A stretch of DNA of 64,000 bases, from NCBI GenBank assembly GCA_016716065.1, contig JADJXA010000001.1:62001-126000 (forward strand), given 5' to 3'. The notes beneath the pieces were generated by a model. It made no database searches. It was not told where the DNA came from and saw only the letters and a list, made by a program, of their open reading frames with translations. Each line of letters starts with the position of its first letter. The first letter of the stretch is position 1. The stretch comes from Candidatus Leptovillus gracilis. Lineage in GTDB: Bacteria; Chloroflexota; Anaerolineae; Promineifilales; Promineifilaceae. Positions 8,419 through 16,603 of the stretch are shown here, piece after piece. Both the position numbers and the translations under genes were made by a program.

Positions 8419-8802
8419 TTGACTGAGTCGGTATTGATCGTTGATGATGAGCCTATGGCGCGTACTTTGCTGCGGTTGATGCTCGTGCGTGCCGGTTTCA
8501 ATGTTGCCGAAGCTGAAGATGGGTATGATGCATTGAACAAGGTTAAACAGAGCCAGCCGGACATAGTCTTATTAGATGTGATGATGCCTGGCATGGATGG
8601 ATTTGCCGTCTGCGAGAAGCTGCGTCGGGGAAAAGAAACGTCTACACTGCCTATCATTATGTTAAGCGCAAAAACTGATCTGGACAGTATTAACAAAGGG
8701 CTGCGGGTGGGAGCCACTAAATATCTAACCAAGCCCATTTCGCCAGAAGATCTGACACACCACGTGCGAGAGGTTTTGGACCTCGCAAAACCGATTGGTT
8801 AA
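8419..8802 (+). CDS. single-domain response regulator (CheY-like)
   Basis: The protein is a 127-aa receiver domain without an output domain. Acidic pocket D9-D10-E11 (LIVDDEP), phosphoacceptor D53 (VLLDVMMPGMDG), the switch Ser in MLSAKTD and Lys in YLTKPIS are all present. A TTG start at 8419 is chosen because GGGAG lies five bases upstream and the domain then begins normally. An in-frame ATG at 8377 would add 14 residues and start right at the edge of a dispersed repeat. It is a separate paralogue of the regulator at 6454 (different residues around the active site) and may share its phosphorelay. No kinase lies close by. Confidence 0.88.
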   Translation: MTESVLIVDDEPMARTLLRLMLVRAGFNVAEAEDGYDALNKVKQSQPDIVLLDVMMPGMDGFAVCEKLRRGKETSTLPIIMLSAKTDLDSINKGLRVGATKYLTKPISPEDLTHHVREVLDLAKPIG

Positions 8803-8917
8803 AAGGTCAATTGGGGAATTGGGTGGCAGAGTTGGCAGACAAATGAGTTGCCTTGTAAAATTATTGTGATAAAAACCACAAAGGTTTGGAACTGTACATT
8901 CTTGGAGGCTTAGAATC

Positions 8918-9115
8918 ATGCTCGTCAAGCGATTAATTCTGGTAGCTGTTTCCCTTGCTTTTGGCGTAGCGGCCACATTTGGAATTCTCCTGGCCGTTGG
9001 CACAGATTATGATACCTACGGTTTTGGCTATTTCTTTTTCACGTCTTTGGCTCTTGCTTGTTTTCTGGCAATCTGGCTGGACAAATTTATGGATACCCAG
9101 ATTTTGCCGAAATAG
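8918..9115 (+). CDS. small two-helix membrane protein
   Basis: The predicted protein is 65 aa with two hydrophobic helices (about residues 6-27 and 38-54) separated by a short polar loop (GTDYDTYGFGY) and a charged tail. It is not recognised as any family. GGAGG lies nine bases before the ATG, and a TTGCCT-16-TAAAAA promoter candidate starts near 8849. A terminator follows at 9150. The gene is therefore well framed as a separate transcription unit, but the function is unknown. Confidence 0.65.
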   Translation: MLVKRLILVAVSLAFGVAATFGILLAVGTDYDTYGFGYFFFTSLALACFLAIWLDKFMDTQILPK

Positions 9116-9149
9116 TGCGCTGCCTATGCCAAAACAGATATGCTATTGT

Positions 9150-9186
9150 AAGACCTCCGTGCTGTACGCCGGGGGTCTTTTGTTTT
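9150..9186 (+). terminator. intrinsic terminator before folD
   Basis: AAGACCTCCG pairs imperfectly with CGGGGGTCTT and is followed by TTGTTTT. It separates the small membrane protein gene from folD. Confidence 0.7.
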
Positions 9187-9223
9187 ATTGGAAACCATTT
9201 CCCACCCTAAAGGACCGATACAT

Positions 9224-10108
9224 ATGACTGCACAACTCATTGATGGCATTGCCATCGCCGAACAAGTGAAAGAAGAAGTAAAAACGGCCGTTACCCAAAT
9301 GCAAGCCCAACACGGCTATACCCCGGGCCTGGCCACCGTTTTAGTCGGCGAAGACCCGGCTTCCAGCACTTACGTGCGCATGAAGCAGCGCACTTGCGAA
9401 AAACTGGGCATCCGCTCCATCGGCCATGTCTTGCCGGCGGACGCTTCCCAGGCTGAAGTGATCGCTCTGGTGTCTGAGCTAAACGCCGACCCGACCATCA
9501 ATGGTATTTTGGTACAGCTTCCGCTGCCGAAGCATATCAACGAAGAAGCCGTTCTCAACGCCATTGACCTGGAAAAAGATGTGGACGGCTTTCACCCGGT
9601 GAATATCGGGCGGTTGGCGATGAAAGGGCGCGACCCGTTATTTATCCCTTGTACGCCGTATGGCTGTATGGTCTTGCTGGAGCGCTCTGGCATTGTCACA
9701 AAGGGGGCGGATGCAGTGATTGTCGGCCGTTCCAACATTGTGGGGCTGCCAATGGCGATGCTGCTGCAAAAGGCAGACGCCACAGTGACCATTTGCCACA
9801 GCCGCACCAAAGATTTGGCCGCCCACGTGCGCCGCGCCGATATTGTCGTAGCCGCCATTGGTTGGGCCAATATGATCACCGGCGATATGATCAAACCGGG
9901 TGCGGCGATCATTGACGTAGGCATCAATCGGGTAGACGACGCCAGCGACAAACGGGGGTACAAACTGGTCGGTGACGTAGACTTCGAGTCGGCCAAAGAG
10001 GTGGCGGGAGCAATTACGCCCGTCCCTGGTGGCGTTGGCCCGATGACCATTGCCATGCTCATGAAGAACACACTCCGCGCCGCGGAGATAGCCCTGGCGA
10101 AACGATAA
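9224..10108 (+). CDS. folD: bifunctional methylenetetrahydrofolate dehydrogenase / methenyltetrahydrofolate cyclohydrolase
   Basis: The enzyme (294 aa) interconverts 5,10-methylene-THF and 10-formyl-THF in the cytosolic one-carbon pathway. Diagnostic FolD blocks are present in order: YVRMKQRTCEKLGI with the catalytic Lys, LVQLPLPKHI, DVDGFHPVNIG, the NADP-binding VIVGRSNIVGLPMA, and the C-terminal GAITPVPGGVGPMT. The ATG at 9224 is chosen; an upstream in-frame ATG at 9188 lies in the terminator tail and would add 12 unconserved residues. The length is normal. The gene is followed by convergent mobA. Confidence 0.97.
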   Translation: MTAQLIDGIAIAEQVKEEVKTAVTQMQAQHGYTPGLATVLVGEDPASSTYVRMKQRTCEKLGIRSIGHVLPADASQAEVIALVSELNADPTINGILVQLPLPKHINEEAVLNAIDLEKDVDGFHPVNIGRLAMKGRDPLFIPCTPYGCMVLLERSGIVTKGADAVIVGRSNIVGLPMAMLLQKADATVTICHSRTKDLAAHVRRADIVVAAIGWANMITGDMIKPGAAIIDVGINRVDDASDKRGYKLVGDVDFESAKEVAGAITPVPGGVGPMTIAMLMKNTLRAAEIALAKR

Positions 10109-10172
10109 ACCGAGAACGATGGACGGCGGACCTATGCCGTTCATCGTTCCTACTTCATCGTTCATTGTTCCA
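10098..10172. repeat. GAACGATG-type word repeat between folD and mobA
   Basis: The words GAACGATGGAC, GTTCATCGTTCC and ATCGTTCATTGTTCC overlap the ends of two convergent genes. They can form a hairpin (GAACGATG with CATCGTTC). Related words occur at 30172-30206 and 40372-40402. Confidence 0.55.
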
Positions 10173-10731
10173 GGTCTTCCGGCGTGTTGAGGTTGGCAAA
10201 GGAACGGCCGTTCGCATCCAGCCGCTCTATCGCCTCTCGTTCCACAAACCGCACGGTGACGCGGCCAAAAAAGCTGGTGATTTTGAACATTTGGGCGCGT
10301 AAATTGGTTTCAATGGGGGCCAGGCACGCCCGGCTGTAAACAGCGTGCAGCGGTTCGGGGAATTTGTCCCAACGGGGCACAATCACATCGGCTTGCTGGC
10401 GCAGACCGATCTGGTATTGCAGCAAATCGCGGTTTAGCCAGGGCATGTCGCAGGCAACGACGAGGGTATAGGCGTGGCTGGCGTGGTGAACGGCCGTATA
10501 AATCCCCCCCAACGGCCCACAATCCGGGTACACATCGCTAAACATCGGCAGCCCCAGGTGGGCGTAATCGGCCGGTTTATTGGTGATGAGGATCGTCTCC
10601 GCGCCCAGACCGGCCACGCGCTCGATGACCACTTCAATTAACGGCCGTCCCTGGAACAACACAAATGATTTATCGCGCCCCATGCGGCTGCTTTTCCCCC
10701 CGGCCATAATCGCTACCGTCGTCTCATCCAT
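10162..10731 (-). CDS. mobA: molybdenum cofactor guanylyltransferase
   Basis: The protein (189 aa) has the MobA nucleotidyltransferase signature AIMAGGKSSRMGRDKS at the N terminus, LITNKPADYAHLGLPMFSDVYPDCGPLGGI, and VVACDMPWLN with the metal-binding Asp. MobA attaches GMP to molybdopterin. The ATG at 10731 follows AGGA with a normal spacer; an upstream TTG at 10746 only adds five residues. The last codons lie in the word repeat at 10098-10172. No other Mo-cofactor gene is visible in the window. Confidence 0.93.
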   Translation of the reverse strand: MDETTVAIMAGGKSSRMGRDKSFVLFQGRPLIEVVIERVAGLGAETILITNKPADYAHLGLPMFSDVYPDCGPLGGIYTAVHHASHAYTLVVACDMPWLNRDLLQYQIGLRQQADVIVPRWDKFPEPLHAVYSRACLAPIETNLRAQMFKITSFFGRVTVRFVEREAIERLDANGRSFANLNTPEDLEQ

Positions 10732-10994
10732 CGTTTTCCTCAGCAAAAGAACCCGTACTCGTACTTGTCAGCCTGCAAATCAACAGCCACCGCGTCAGCC
10801 AGCACCGCTGGTCCACAGCCATCGCCCCGTACAGGCTCTCCGCATGATAATGTCCCGCAATAGTTTTGTAAAGGACATCCTCCATTTTGAGTCACGGCCA
10901 ACAGGAGAATTTCTGCGGCTTTGCATTTGCCGTGCAATTTACCTGTCAGGCAGGTATAACTTTCATCTAATCTTGAAGCGATGCGGAGGAGAAC

Positions 10995-12449
10995 ATGTCA
11001 GACAGCTACCAGGGCGAACTGGATTTACAAGAATTTCGCCAGACCGGACACCAATTGGTGGAGTGGATCGCCGAGTACCTGGCGCATCCAGAGCAGTATC
11101 CAGTTTTGTCGCGCAGCCAGCCCGGTGAGATTAAGGCGCAGCTGCCAACGGCCGTTCCCGAACAGCCAGACCCACTGGCGGCCATCATCACCGATTTCGA
11201 GCAGATCATCCTGCCGGGCATCACCCATTGGAACCACCCCAGTTTCCACGCCTATTTCAGCACCACCGGCTCTGCGCCGGGCATTTTGGCGGAGATGTTG
11301 ATTGCCGCGCTGAATGTCAACGGCATGTTATGGCGCACGTCACCGGCAGCCACCGAGCTGGAAGAGGTGACATTGAACTGGCTGCGGCAGTTATTGGGCT
11401 TGCCGGCCGATTTTGCCGGCGTGATCATGGACGGCGCTTCGATGTCTAGTATGATTGCCGTCGCCATCGCCCGTGAAGCGGTGGCCGGGTTGGATGTGCG
11501 TCGTCAGGGGCTGGTCGGCCGCAGCGACACGCCCCGTTTACGCGCCTACATATCCGACCAGACCCACTCGTCGGTGGAGAAAGGGGCGATTGTCTTGGGA
11601 ATTGGGCAAGAAAACGTGATCAAAATCGCCAGCGATGAGCAGTTTAGGATGGATGCGGCGGCGTTGGAAACGGCCGTTCTCCAAGACCTGTCCGCCGGTT
11701 ATCGTCCCTTCTTCGTCTGCGCCAGCGTGGGAACCACCTCCACCACCAGCATAGACCCCGTGCCGGCCATCGCCGACATCGCCGAAAAATATGGCCTGTG
11801 GCTGCACGTAGATGGCGCTTATGGCGGCGTGGCGGCCATCATCCCCGAACAACGCCACCTGCTAGATGGCGTCGCGCGGGCCGATTCCTTCGTCACCAAT
11901 CCGCACAAATGGCTCTTTACCCCAATGGACCTGAGCGCCTTTTACACCCGCCACCCAGACATACTGCGGCGCGCTTTTAGCCTGCTGCCGGAATATCTGC
12001 GCAATGCCGAGACGGAGGCCAACGCTGTGATTGATTATATGGATTATGGTGTGCAGCTTGGTCGCCGCTTCCGGTCGCTGAAGTTGTGGTTTGTGCTGCG
12101 GGCGTATGGGCAGGAGGGGTTGATTGCCCGGCTGCGAGAACATATTCGGCTGGCGGCCATGTTGGCTGGCTGGATAGACGCCGCGCCAGACTTTGAGCGT
12201 CTGGCCCCCACGCCGCTGAGTACCGTCTGCTTCCGTGCCCATCCGCGCCGTCTGGACAACCCGGAACAGTTGAATATGCTGAATGAAAGGCTGCTGACGG
12301 CCGTTAACAAAACCGGCCAAATCTTCCTATCCCACACCAAACTGAAGGGAGCCTATACCCTACGTCTGGCTATCGGCAACATCCGTACCGAAGAGAGCCA
12401 CATCCAGTATGCCTGGGAGCTGCTGCAAGAAAAATTGAGGGAAATGTAG
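10995..12449 (+). CDS. PLP-dependent group II amino-acid decarboxylase
   Basis: The enzyme (484 aa) is of the aromatic-L-amino-acid/glutamate decarboxylase type. It starts with the family block HPSFHAYFSTTGSAPGILAEML and has WLHVDGAYGG, with the cofactor-ring Asp, and SFVTNPHKW with Schiff-base Lys305. It should remove CO2 from an aromatic or related L-amino acid, giving an amine; the substrate cannot be read from the sequence. GGAGGA lies just upstream of the ATG. No obvious operon partner exists: a convergent gene follows, and the 263 bases upstream show no clear feature. Confidence 0.92.
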   Translation: MSDSYQGELDLQEFRQTGHQLVEWIAEYLAHPEQYPVLSRSQPGEIKAQLPTAVPEQPDPLAAIITDFEQIILPGITHWNHPSFHAYFSTTGSAPGILAEMLIAALNVNGMLWRTSPAATELEEVTLNWLRQLLGLPADFAGVIMDGASMSSMIAVAIAREAVAGLDVRRQGLVGRSDTPRLRAYISDQTHSSVEKGAIVLGIGQENVIKIASDEQFRMDAAALETAVLQDLSAGYRPFFVCASVGTTSTTSIDPVPAIADIAEKYGLWLHVDGAYGGVAAIIPEQRHLLDGVARADSFVTNPHKWLFTPMDLSAFYTRHPDILRRAFSLLPEYLRNAETEANAVIDYMDYGVQLGRRFRSLKLWFVLRAYGQEGLIARLREHIRLAAMLAGWIDAAPDFERLAPTPLSTVCFRAHPRRLDNPEQLNMLNERLLTAVNKTGQIFLSHTKLKGAYTLRLAIGNIRTEESHIQYAWELLQEKLREM

Positions 12450-12483
12450 CTGGTGGCGACCAGCGGTGATAATCGCTGCTCGC

Positions 12484-13185
12484 TTAAATTGGGTACAAAA
12501 TTCGGCCGCAGCCGCCGCAGTAGGCCATTTCACCCTGTTCAGCGGTCTTTACTCTGGCAGCCGACACAATCATAAAGCAGGCCTGACATTCGTTGCCCTT
12601 CAATCCGGCCACGGCCACGGCGTTTTTATGCTGGCGGGCGATAGTGTCGTATTTGGTCAACGAATCGGGGGTAAGCAAAGCCGCCTGTTTCTGGCGTTCA
12701 CCCATCAGCCGGTGCAGGCGCAGAGCCAATTCTTGTTGTTCCTGCTGCCAATCGGCTATCTTTTGCTGCCAGCGCCCTTCGACAACCGCCAAAGATTTTT
12801 CGGCAGCCCTGTTTTCTGTTTCCGCCTGTTCGATGCGAGACATTGCTGCCAGGATTTCATCCTCCAGCATCTTGCGCCGCCGCTCCAAAGCAGCGACCTC
12901 TTGCTGCAAATCGGCCAATTCTTTGGTATTTTTAACGCTGCCAGAATAAAGGCGCTCTTCAGACCGTTTGGTTTTTTCGTTGAGGCTTTCCAACTCCAGG
13001 GTCAGGTTTTGTCGCTCGGCCTGGGCGGTCCGCAGGGTTTTTACGGCCGTTTCCGCCTGCTGCCGCGCTGTCTGCAATTCGGTCACTTCTTTCTGGGCGC
13101 GTAACACTTCGCCCAGACGTTGTTTCTTTACTCTGATTTCGCTGTCTATTTGTTGAAGGTTATAAAGCGCCCGTATTTGTGCCAT
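12484..13185 (-). CDS. coiled-coil C4 zinc-ribbon protein (DUF164/CdsZ type)
   Basis: The protein (233 aa) consists of a long charged coiled coil (about residues 5-180, heptads rich in Gln, Glu, Leu, Arg) and a C-terminal ribbon with CQAC and CGGC pairs. This architecture matches the conserved bacterial zinc-ribbon family formerly DUF164. Members of that family have been linked to secretion or nucleic-acid metabolism, so the exact role is open. The start ATG gives MAQIRALYNLQQIDSEI, which fits the family N terminus. It is convergent with the decarboxylase gene and probably monocistronic. Confidence 0.88.
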   Translation of the reverse strand: MAQIRALYNLQQIDSEIRVKKQRLGEVLRAQKEVTELQTARQQAETAVKTLRTAQAERQNLTLELESLNEKTKRSEERLYSGSVKNTKELADLQQEVAALERRRKMLEDEILAAMSRIEQAETENRAAEKSLAVVEGRWQQKIADWQQEQQELALRLHRLMGERQKQAALLTPDSLTKYDTIARQHKNAVAVAGLKGNECQACFMIVSAARVKTAEQGEMAYCGGCGRILYPI

Positions 13186-13343
13186 TTGTCTGCCCTCTTT
13201 TTTAATTCATTTCAGGAGAACAAAATTGTAACACCAAACGCATGGGAAAGCTTTAAGCCATACGTCATAAGCTGGAGGCTAACAGTGAACAGCCTACAGC
13301 TTTTTGCCGAACGGCCGTCAATCAGGTATATATCCTCCCCGCA

Positions 13344-14405
13344 ATGTTTGATAAATGGTTTACCCTGGAAGAACAATCCTACAGCCAAGAAGACGCCACC
13401 TGGGATGCGTTTGTCGCCGCCCATCCTCAGGGCAGCATTTTGCAAACCACCAATTGGGCGCGGCTGAAAAATCGCTTTAACTGGTCTTCGCAGCGCGTCT
13501 GGCTGCGGCAAAACGGCCGTCTCGTCGCCGGCGCGCAGGTGCTGTTCAAATCCGCTGCCCTGGGCCTGGTGAAAATGGCCTACGTCCCGCATGGGCCGCT
13601 GCTGAACTGGGGCGACGAAGAGCAAGTCAGGGTGCTGCTGGACCAGATTGACCAGGCGGCGTACCAACGCGGCGCGGGATTGGTGAAGATGGAGCCGCTG
13701 CTGTGGCAGACCGACATGCCGCCCGACGAATGGGCCGCCCTCTGCGCCCGCCACGACCTGCTGCCAGACACCGACACCATCCAACCCCCGAACACGGTGC
13801 TGATTGATTTACGGCCGTCTCTCGACGACATCCTGGCGGCCATGAAGCAAAAAACGCGCTACAACATCCGCCTGGCCGAGCGCAAAGAGGTGACGGTGCG
13901 CCGCGGCACGGCCGCCGACCTGCCTGTCTTTAACGCCCTCATGCAGATTACCGCCCGGCGCGATGGCTTTGGCGTTCACGACCCGCAATACTACAAATCG
14001 GTGTTTGAATTGTTTGCCCCCGACGACCACCTGGCTTTTTTCCTGGCAGAGTTTGCCGGACGGCCGTTAGCCGCCATCATGGTCTCCGCCTACGCCGGCA
14101 AAGCCATCTATCTCTACGGCGCATCAGGTGACGAGGAGCGCCAGCGAATGCCCACCTACGCCCTGCAATGGGCAGCCATTCAATGGGCCAAAACCACAGG
14201 CTGCCACACCTACGACCTTTGGGGCATTCCCGATGCCCCAGAAGAAGAACTGGAGGCTAACTTCTCTGATCGCGGCGACGGCCTGTGGGGCGTCTACCGC
14301 GCCAAACGGGGCTACGGCGGCCAGATTCAACGCACCGTCGGCCCCGCCGACCGCGTCTACAACCGCCTCGTCTATCGCCTCTATCAGAGGAGAAGAAGTG
14401 GATAG
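13344..14405 (+). CDS. FemAB/FemX-type aminoacyl ligase (copy 1)
   Basis: The protein (353 aa) has a double GNAT fold of the FemAB family, which uses aminoacyl-tRNA to add amino acids to peptidoglycan precursors (lipid II) at the membrane. Family marks are LQTTNWARLK near the N terminus, the central MKQKTRYNIRLAERK, YLYGASGDEERQRMPTYALQWAAIQWAK and a C-terminal FKxGYGG-like motif (RAKRGYGGQ). The Shine-Dalgarno is weak, so the start is less sure than the family. It is followed by a paralogue after 41 bases. The tRNA and acceptor are unknown. Confidence 0.88.
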   Translation: MFDKWFTLEEQSYSQEDATWDAFVAAHPQGSILQTTNWARLKNRFNWSSQRVWLRQNGRLVAGAQVLFKSAALGLVKMAYVPHGPLLNWGDEEQVRVLLDQIDQAAYQRGAGLVKMEPLLWQTDMPPDEWAALCARHDLLPDTDTIQPPNTVLIDLRPSLDDILAAMKQKTRYNIRLAERKEVTVRRGTAADLPVFNALMQITARRDGFGVHDPQYYKSVFELFAPDDHLAFFLAEFAGRPLAAIMVSAYAGKAIYLYGASGDEERQRMPTYALQWAAIQWAKTTGCHTYDLWGIPDAPEEELEANFSDRGDGLWGVYRAKRGYGGQIQRTVGPADRVYNRLVYRLYQRRRSG

Positions 14406-14446
14406 TTGATAGTGGATAGTTCACTATCAACTCCCAACTCCCAACT
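14400..14446. repeat. GTTGATAGTGGATAG / CAACTCCCAACTCC word repeat
   Basis: Tandem GTTGATAGTGGATAGTT is followed by the partial inverse ACTATCAACTCCCAACTCCCAACT, giving a hairpin between the two FemAB genes. The same block occurs at 38302-38368 between the methyltransferase and GT39 genes. Confidence 0.75.
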
Positions 14447-15538
14447 ATGTACCGCGCTTCCACCTTCAAAACCGCCGTGTCGCCGGCCGTCTGGAGCCAC
14501 GCTTTGGGACAACTGCCCGATTCTCATGCCCTGCAAAGCTGGGCCTGGGGGCAGTTTAAGGCGCGTTGGGGCTGGCAGGCCATCCCCCTGCTGTTAACGG
14601 TAGCCGAAAATAAATGGGAGCCGCTGGCCGCCGCCCTGGTGTTGAAGCGCCAGGTTCCGCGCCTGCCATTTTCTATTTTGTACGCGCCCAAAGGCCCTAT
14701 TCTCGATTACCATGATGGCCCCCTGCGCCGGGTGGTGTTGGCCGAGTTGGAGCAGTTGGCCCGCCGCGAAAAGGCGATTTTTATCAAGATTGATCCCGAC
14801 GTGGTGAAAAGTTGGGGCGAAGAAACGGAACGGCCGTCGCCCACCGGCCATAAGTTCACCACCGAACTGGCGCAGCGAGGCTGGCGCTTCTCCGCCGACC
14901 AGGTGCAGTTCCGTAACACGGTAGAGCTAGACCTGACACGCAGCGAAGAAGACTTGCTGGCAAGCATGAAGCAAAAAACGCGCTACAACATTGGTCTGGC
15001 CGGCCGTAAAGGGATCACCATCCGGCATGGCACAGACGCCGATTTCCCGGCCATTGTGCAGATGTACCAGGAAACGGCCGTGCGCGACCAGTTTACCATC
15101 CGTCCCACCGATTATTACCTGGACGCCTGGCAGTCGTTTTACCAGGAGCGCATGGCCCACCCCATCCTGGCGGAATATGCGGGAACGGCCGTCGCCGCCA
15201 TCATCCTCATTCGCTTTGGCAGCCGAGTCATCTACATGTACGGCGCATCTACCAACGAGGAACGCAACCGGATGCCGACCTATCTGCTGCAATGGGAGGC
15301 CATCCGCTGGAGCAAAGCACAAGGCGCGCAAGTGTACGATCTTTGGGGCGCACCCAATGAATTTGTGGAAACTGACCCGCTTTGGGGCGTCTGGCGCTTC
15401 AAGCAGGGCTTCAACGGTGAAGTCGTGCGTCACATTGGCGCATGGGATTATACCCCCCGGCCGTTTTGGTATTGGGTGTATACGGCCGTCATGCCCAACT
15501 ATCTCAATTTCCTCCGTCGCCGCGCCGCAAGCGATTGA
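14447..15538 (+). CDS. FemAB/FemX-type aminoacyl ligase (copy 2)
   Basis: The protein (363 aa) is a paralogue of the preceding gene, with the same central block (MKQKTRYNIGLAGRK), the YMYGASTNEERNRMPTYLLQWEAIRWSK segment and the C-terminal FKQGFNGEVV motif. The two differ strongly in the N-terminal third, as do FemA/FemB or MurM/MurN pairs that add successive residues to a cross-bridge. The pair therefore suggests a two-residue or branched interpeptide bridge, which is an inference. The ATG lies at the edge of the word repeat and lacks a good Shine-Dalgarno, so it may be translated from mRNA running on from copy 1. Confidence 0.88.
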   Translation: MYRASTFKTAVSPAVWSHALGQLPDSHALQSWAWGQFKARWGWQAIPLLLTVAENKWEPLAAALVLKRQVPRLPFSILYAPKGPILDYHDGPLRRVVLAELEQLARREKAIFIKIDPDVVKSWGEETERPSPTGHKFTTELAQRGWRFSADQVQFRNTVELDLTRSEEDLLASMKQKTRYNIGLAGRKGITIRHGTDADFPAIVQMYQETAVRDQFTIRPTDYYLDAWQSFYQERMAHPILAEYAGTAVAAIILIRFGSRVIYMYGASTNEERNRMPTYLLQWEAIRWSKAQGAQVYDLWGAPNEFVETDPLWGVWRFKQGFNGEVVRHIGAWDYTPRPFWYWVYTAVMPNYLNFLRRRAASD

Positions 15539-15567
15539 CAATTGACAATTAACAATTGACAATTGAG
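15536..15567. repeat. AATTGACAATTGAC tandem word repeat
   Basis: Four near-copies of TTGACAATTGACAATT (one with TTAACAA) separate FemAB copy 2 from the following PLP enzyme. A related word occurs inside the GT39 gene at 18327-18362. Confidence 0.8.
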
Positions 15568-15584
15568 CCTGGAGTAACCAAACC

Positions 15585-16562
15585 ATGACGCCTAAATATC
15601 CCGACCATGTAGCCATCGCCCATGTGCCCACCCCACTGGAAGAAATGCCCCGCCTCAGCAAACACCTCAGCGGGCCGCGCCTGCTGATCAAACGCGACGA
15701 CCAGACCGGGCTGGCGACCGGCGGTAACAAGACCCGCAAGCTGGAATTTCTGGTGGCCGACGCTCTGGCCCAGGGCTGCGACCATCTGGTAACAACCGGC
15801 GCGCCGCAGAGCAACCACTGCCGCCAGACGGCCGCCGCCGCCGCCAAATTTGGCCTGGGATGCAGCGTTGTCCTCAGCGGCGCGCCGCCCACGGAAGTGA
15901 CGGGCAATTTGCTGCTAGACCAACTTCTGGGGGCGCATGTGTACTGGTCTGGCAGCCGTCCCCGCCAGGAAGTGATGGGCGAAGTGACCGCCGAACTGCG
16001 CACCTTGGGACGCAAACCCTATACCATCCCTCTGGGTGGCTCGAACGTGATGGGGGCCACCGGCTACGTAAAGGCCATGCAGGAATTAACCGGCCAACTT
16101 CAGGCCGACCGCCTGAATGTAGACTTTATCATCTTTGCCAGCAGCAGCGGCGGCACACAGGCGGGCATTGTGTTGGGCGCAGCCATTTATGGTTTTCGCG
16201 GCGAAAGCATCGGCATCAGCGTAGACCACCCGGCGGCCAGCCTGCAAACCCAGGTGGCCGCCCTGGCCACGGCCACAGCCACCCACCTGGGAATGGGTAT
16301 GCTTTCGCTGGCCGACCAGATCATCGTCAACGACGATTATTTGGGCGAAGGCTACGCCATGGTCGGCGAGACGGAACGAGAGGCCATCCAGATGGTGGCC
16401 CAGTTGGAAGGCATTTTGCTAGACCCGGTGTACACCGGCCGGGCGATGGGCGGCTTGATTGATCTGATCCGTTGGGGAGCCTTTACGCGGGGGCAGACGG
16501 TGCTGTTCTGGCACACCGGCGGAACGGCCGCCCTACCTGCTTTCGCCGAGCGATTGGTTTGA
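15585..16562 (+). CDS. D-cysteine desulfhydrase / ACC-deaminase family PLP enzyme
   Basis: The protein (325 aa) has a fold-type II PLP enzyme sequence. GGNKTRKLEF carries the PLP lysine and is the signature of the D-cysteine desulfhydrase, ACC deaminase and L-cysteate sulfo-lyase group. It is followed by TTGAPQSNHCRQTAAAA and by the phosphate-binding Ser/Gly loop SSSGGTQAG. It likely performs beta-elimination or deamination on a small D- or cyclic amino acid. It sits in the same direction as the two FemAB ligases, with only a repeat between, so a role in wall D-amino-acid turnover is possible but speculative. GGAGT lies shortly before the ATG. Confidence 0.88.
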   Translation: MTPKYPDHVAIAHVPTPLEEMPRLSKHLSGPRLLIKRDDQTGLATGGNKTRKLEFLVADALAQGCDHLVTTGAPQSNHCRQTAAAAAKFGLGCSVVLSGAPPTEVTGNLLLDQLLGAHVYWSGSRPRQEVMGEVTAELRTLGRKPYTIPLGGSNVMGATGYVKAMQELTGQLQADRLNVDFIIFASSSGGTQAGIVLGAAIYGFRGESIGISVDHPAASLQTQVAALATATATHLGMGMLSLADQIIVNDDYLGEGYAMVGETEREAIQMVAQLEGILLDPVYTGRAMGGLIDLIRWGAFTRGQTVLFWHTGGTAALPAFAERLV

Positions 16563-16564
16563 GG

Positions 16565-16603
16565 GGTGTTCCGTGTTCCGTTTACGGACTACGGATTACG
16601 GTA
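16565..16603. repeat. TTACGGATTACGG-type word repeat
   Basis: GTTCCGTGTTCCGTTTACGGACTACGGATTACGG lies between two convergent genes, the inverted words giving a weak hairpin. Similar words occur at 24840-24908 and, in frame, at 47578-47626. Confidence 0.6.
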
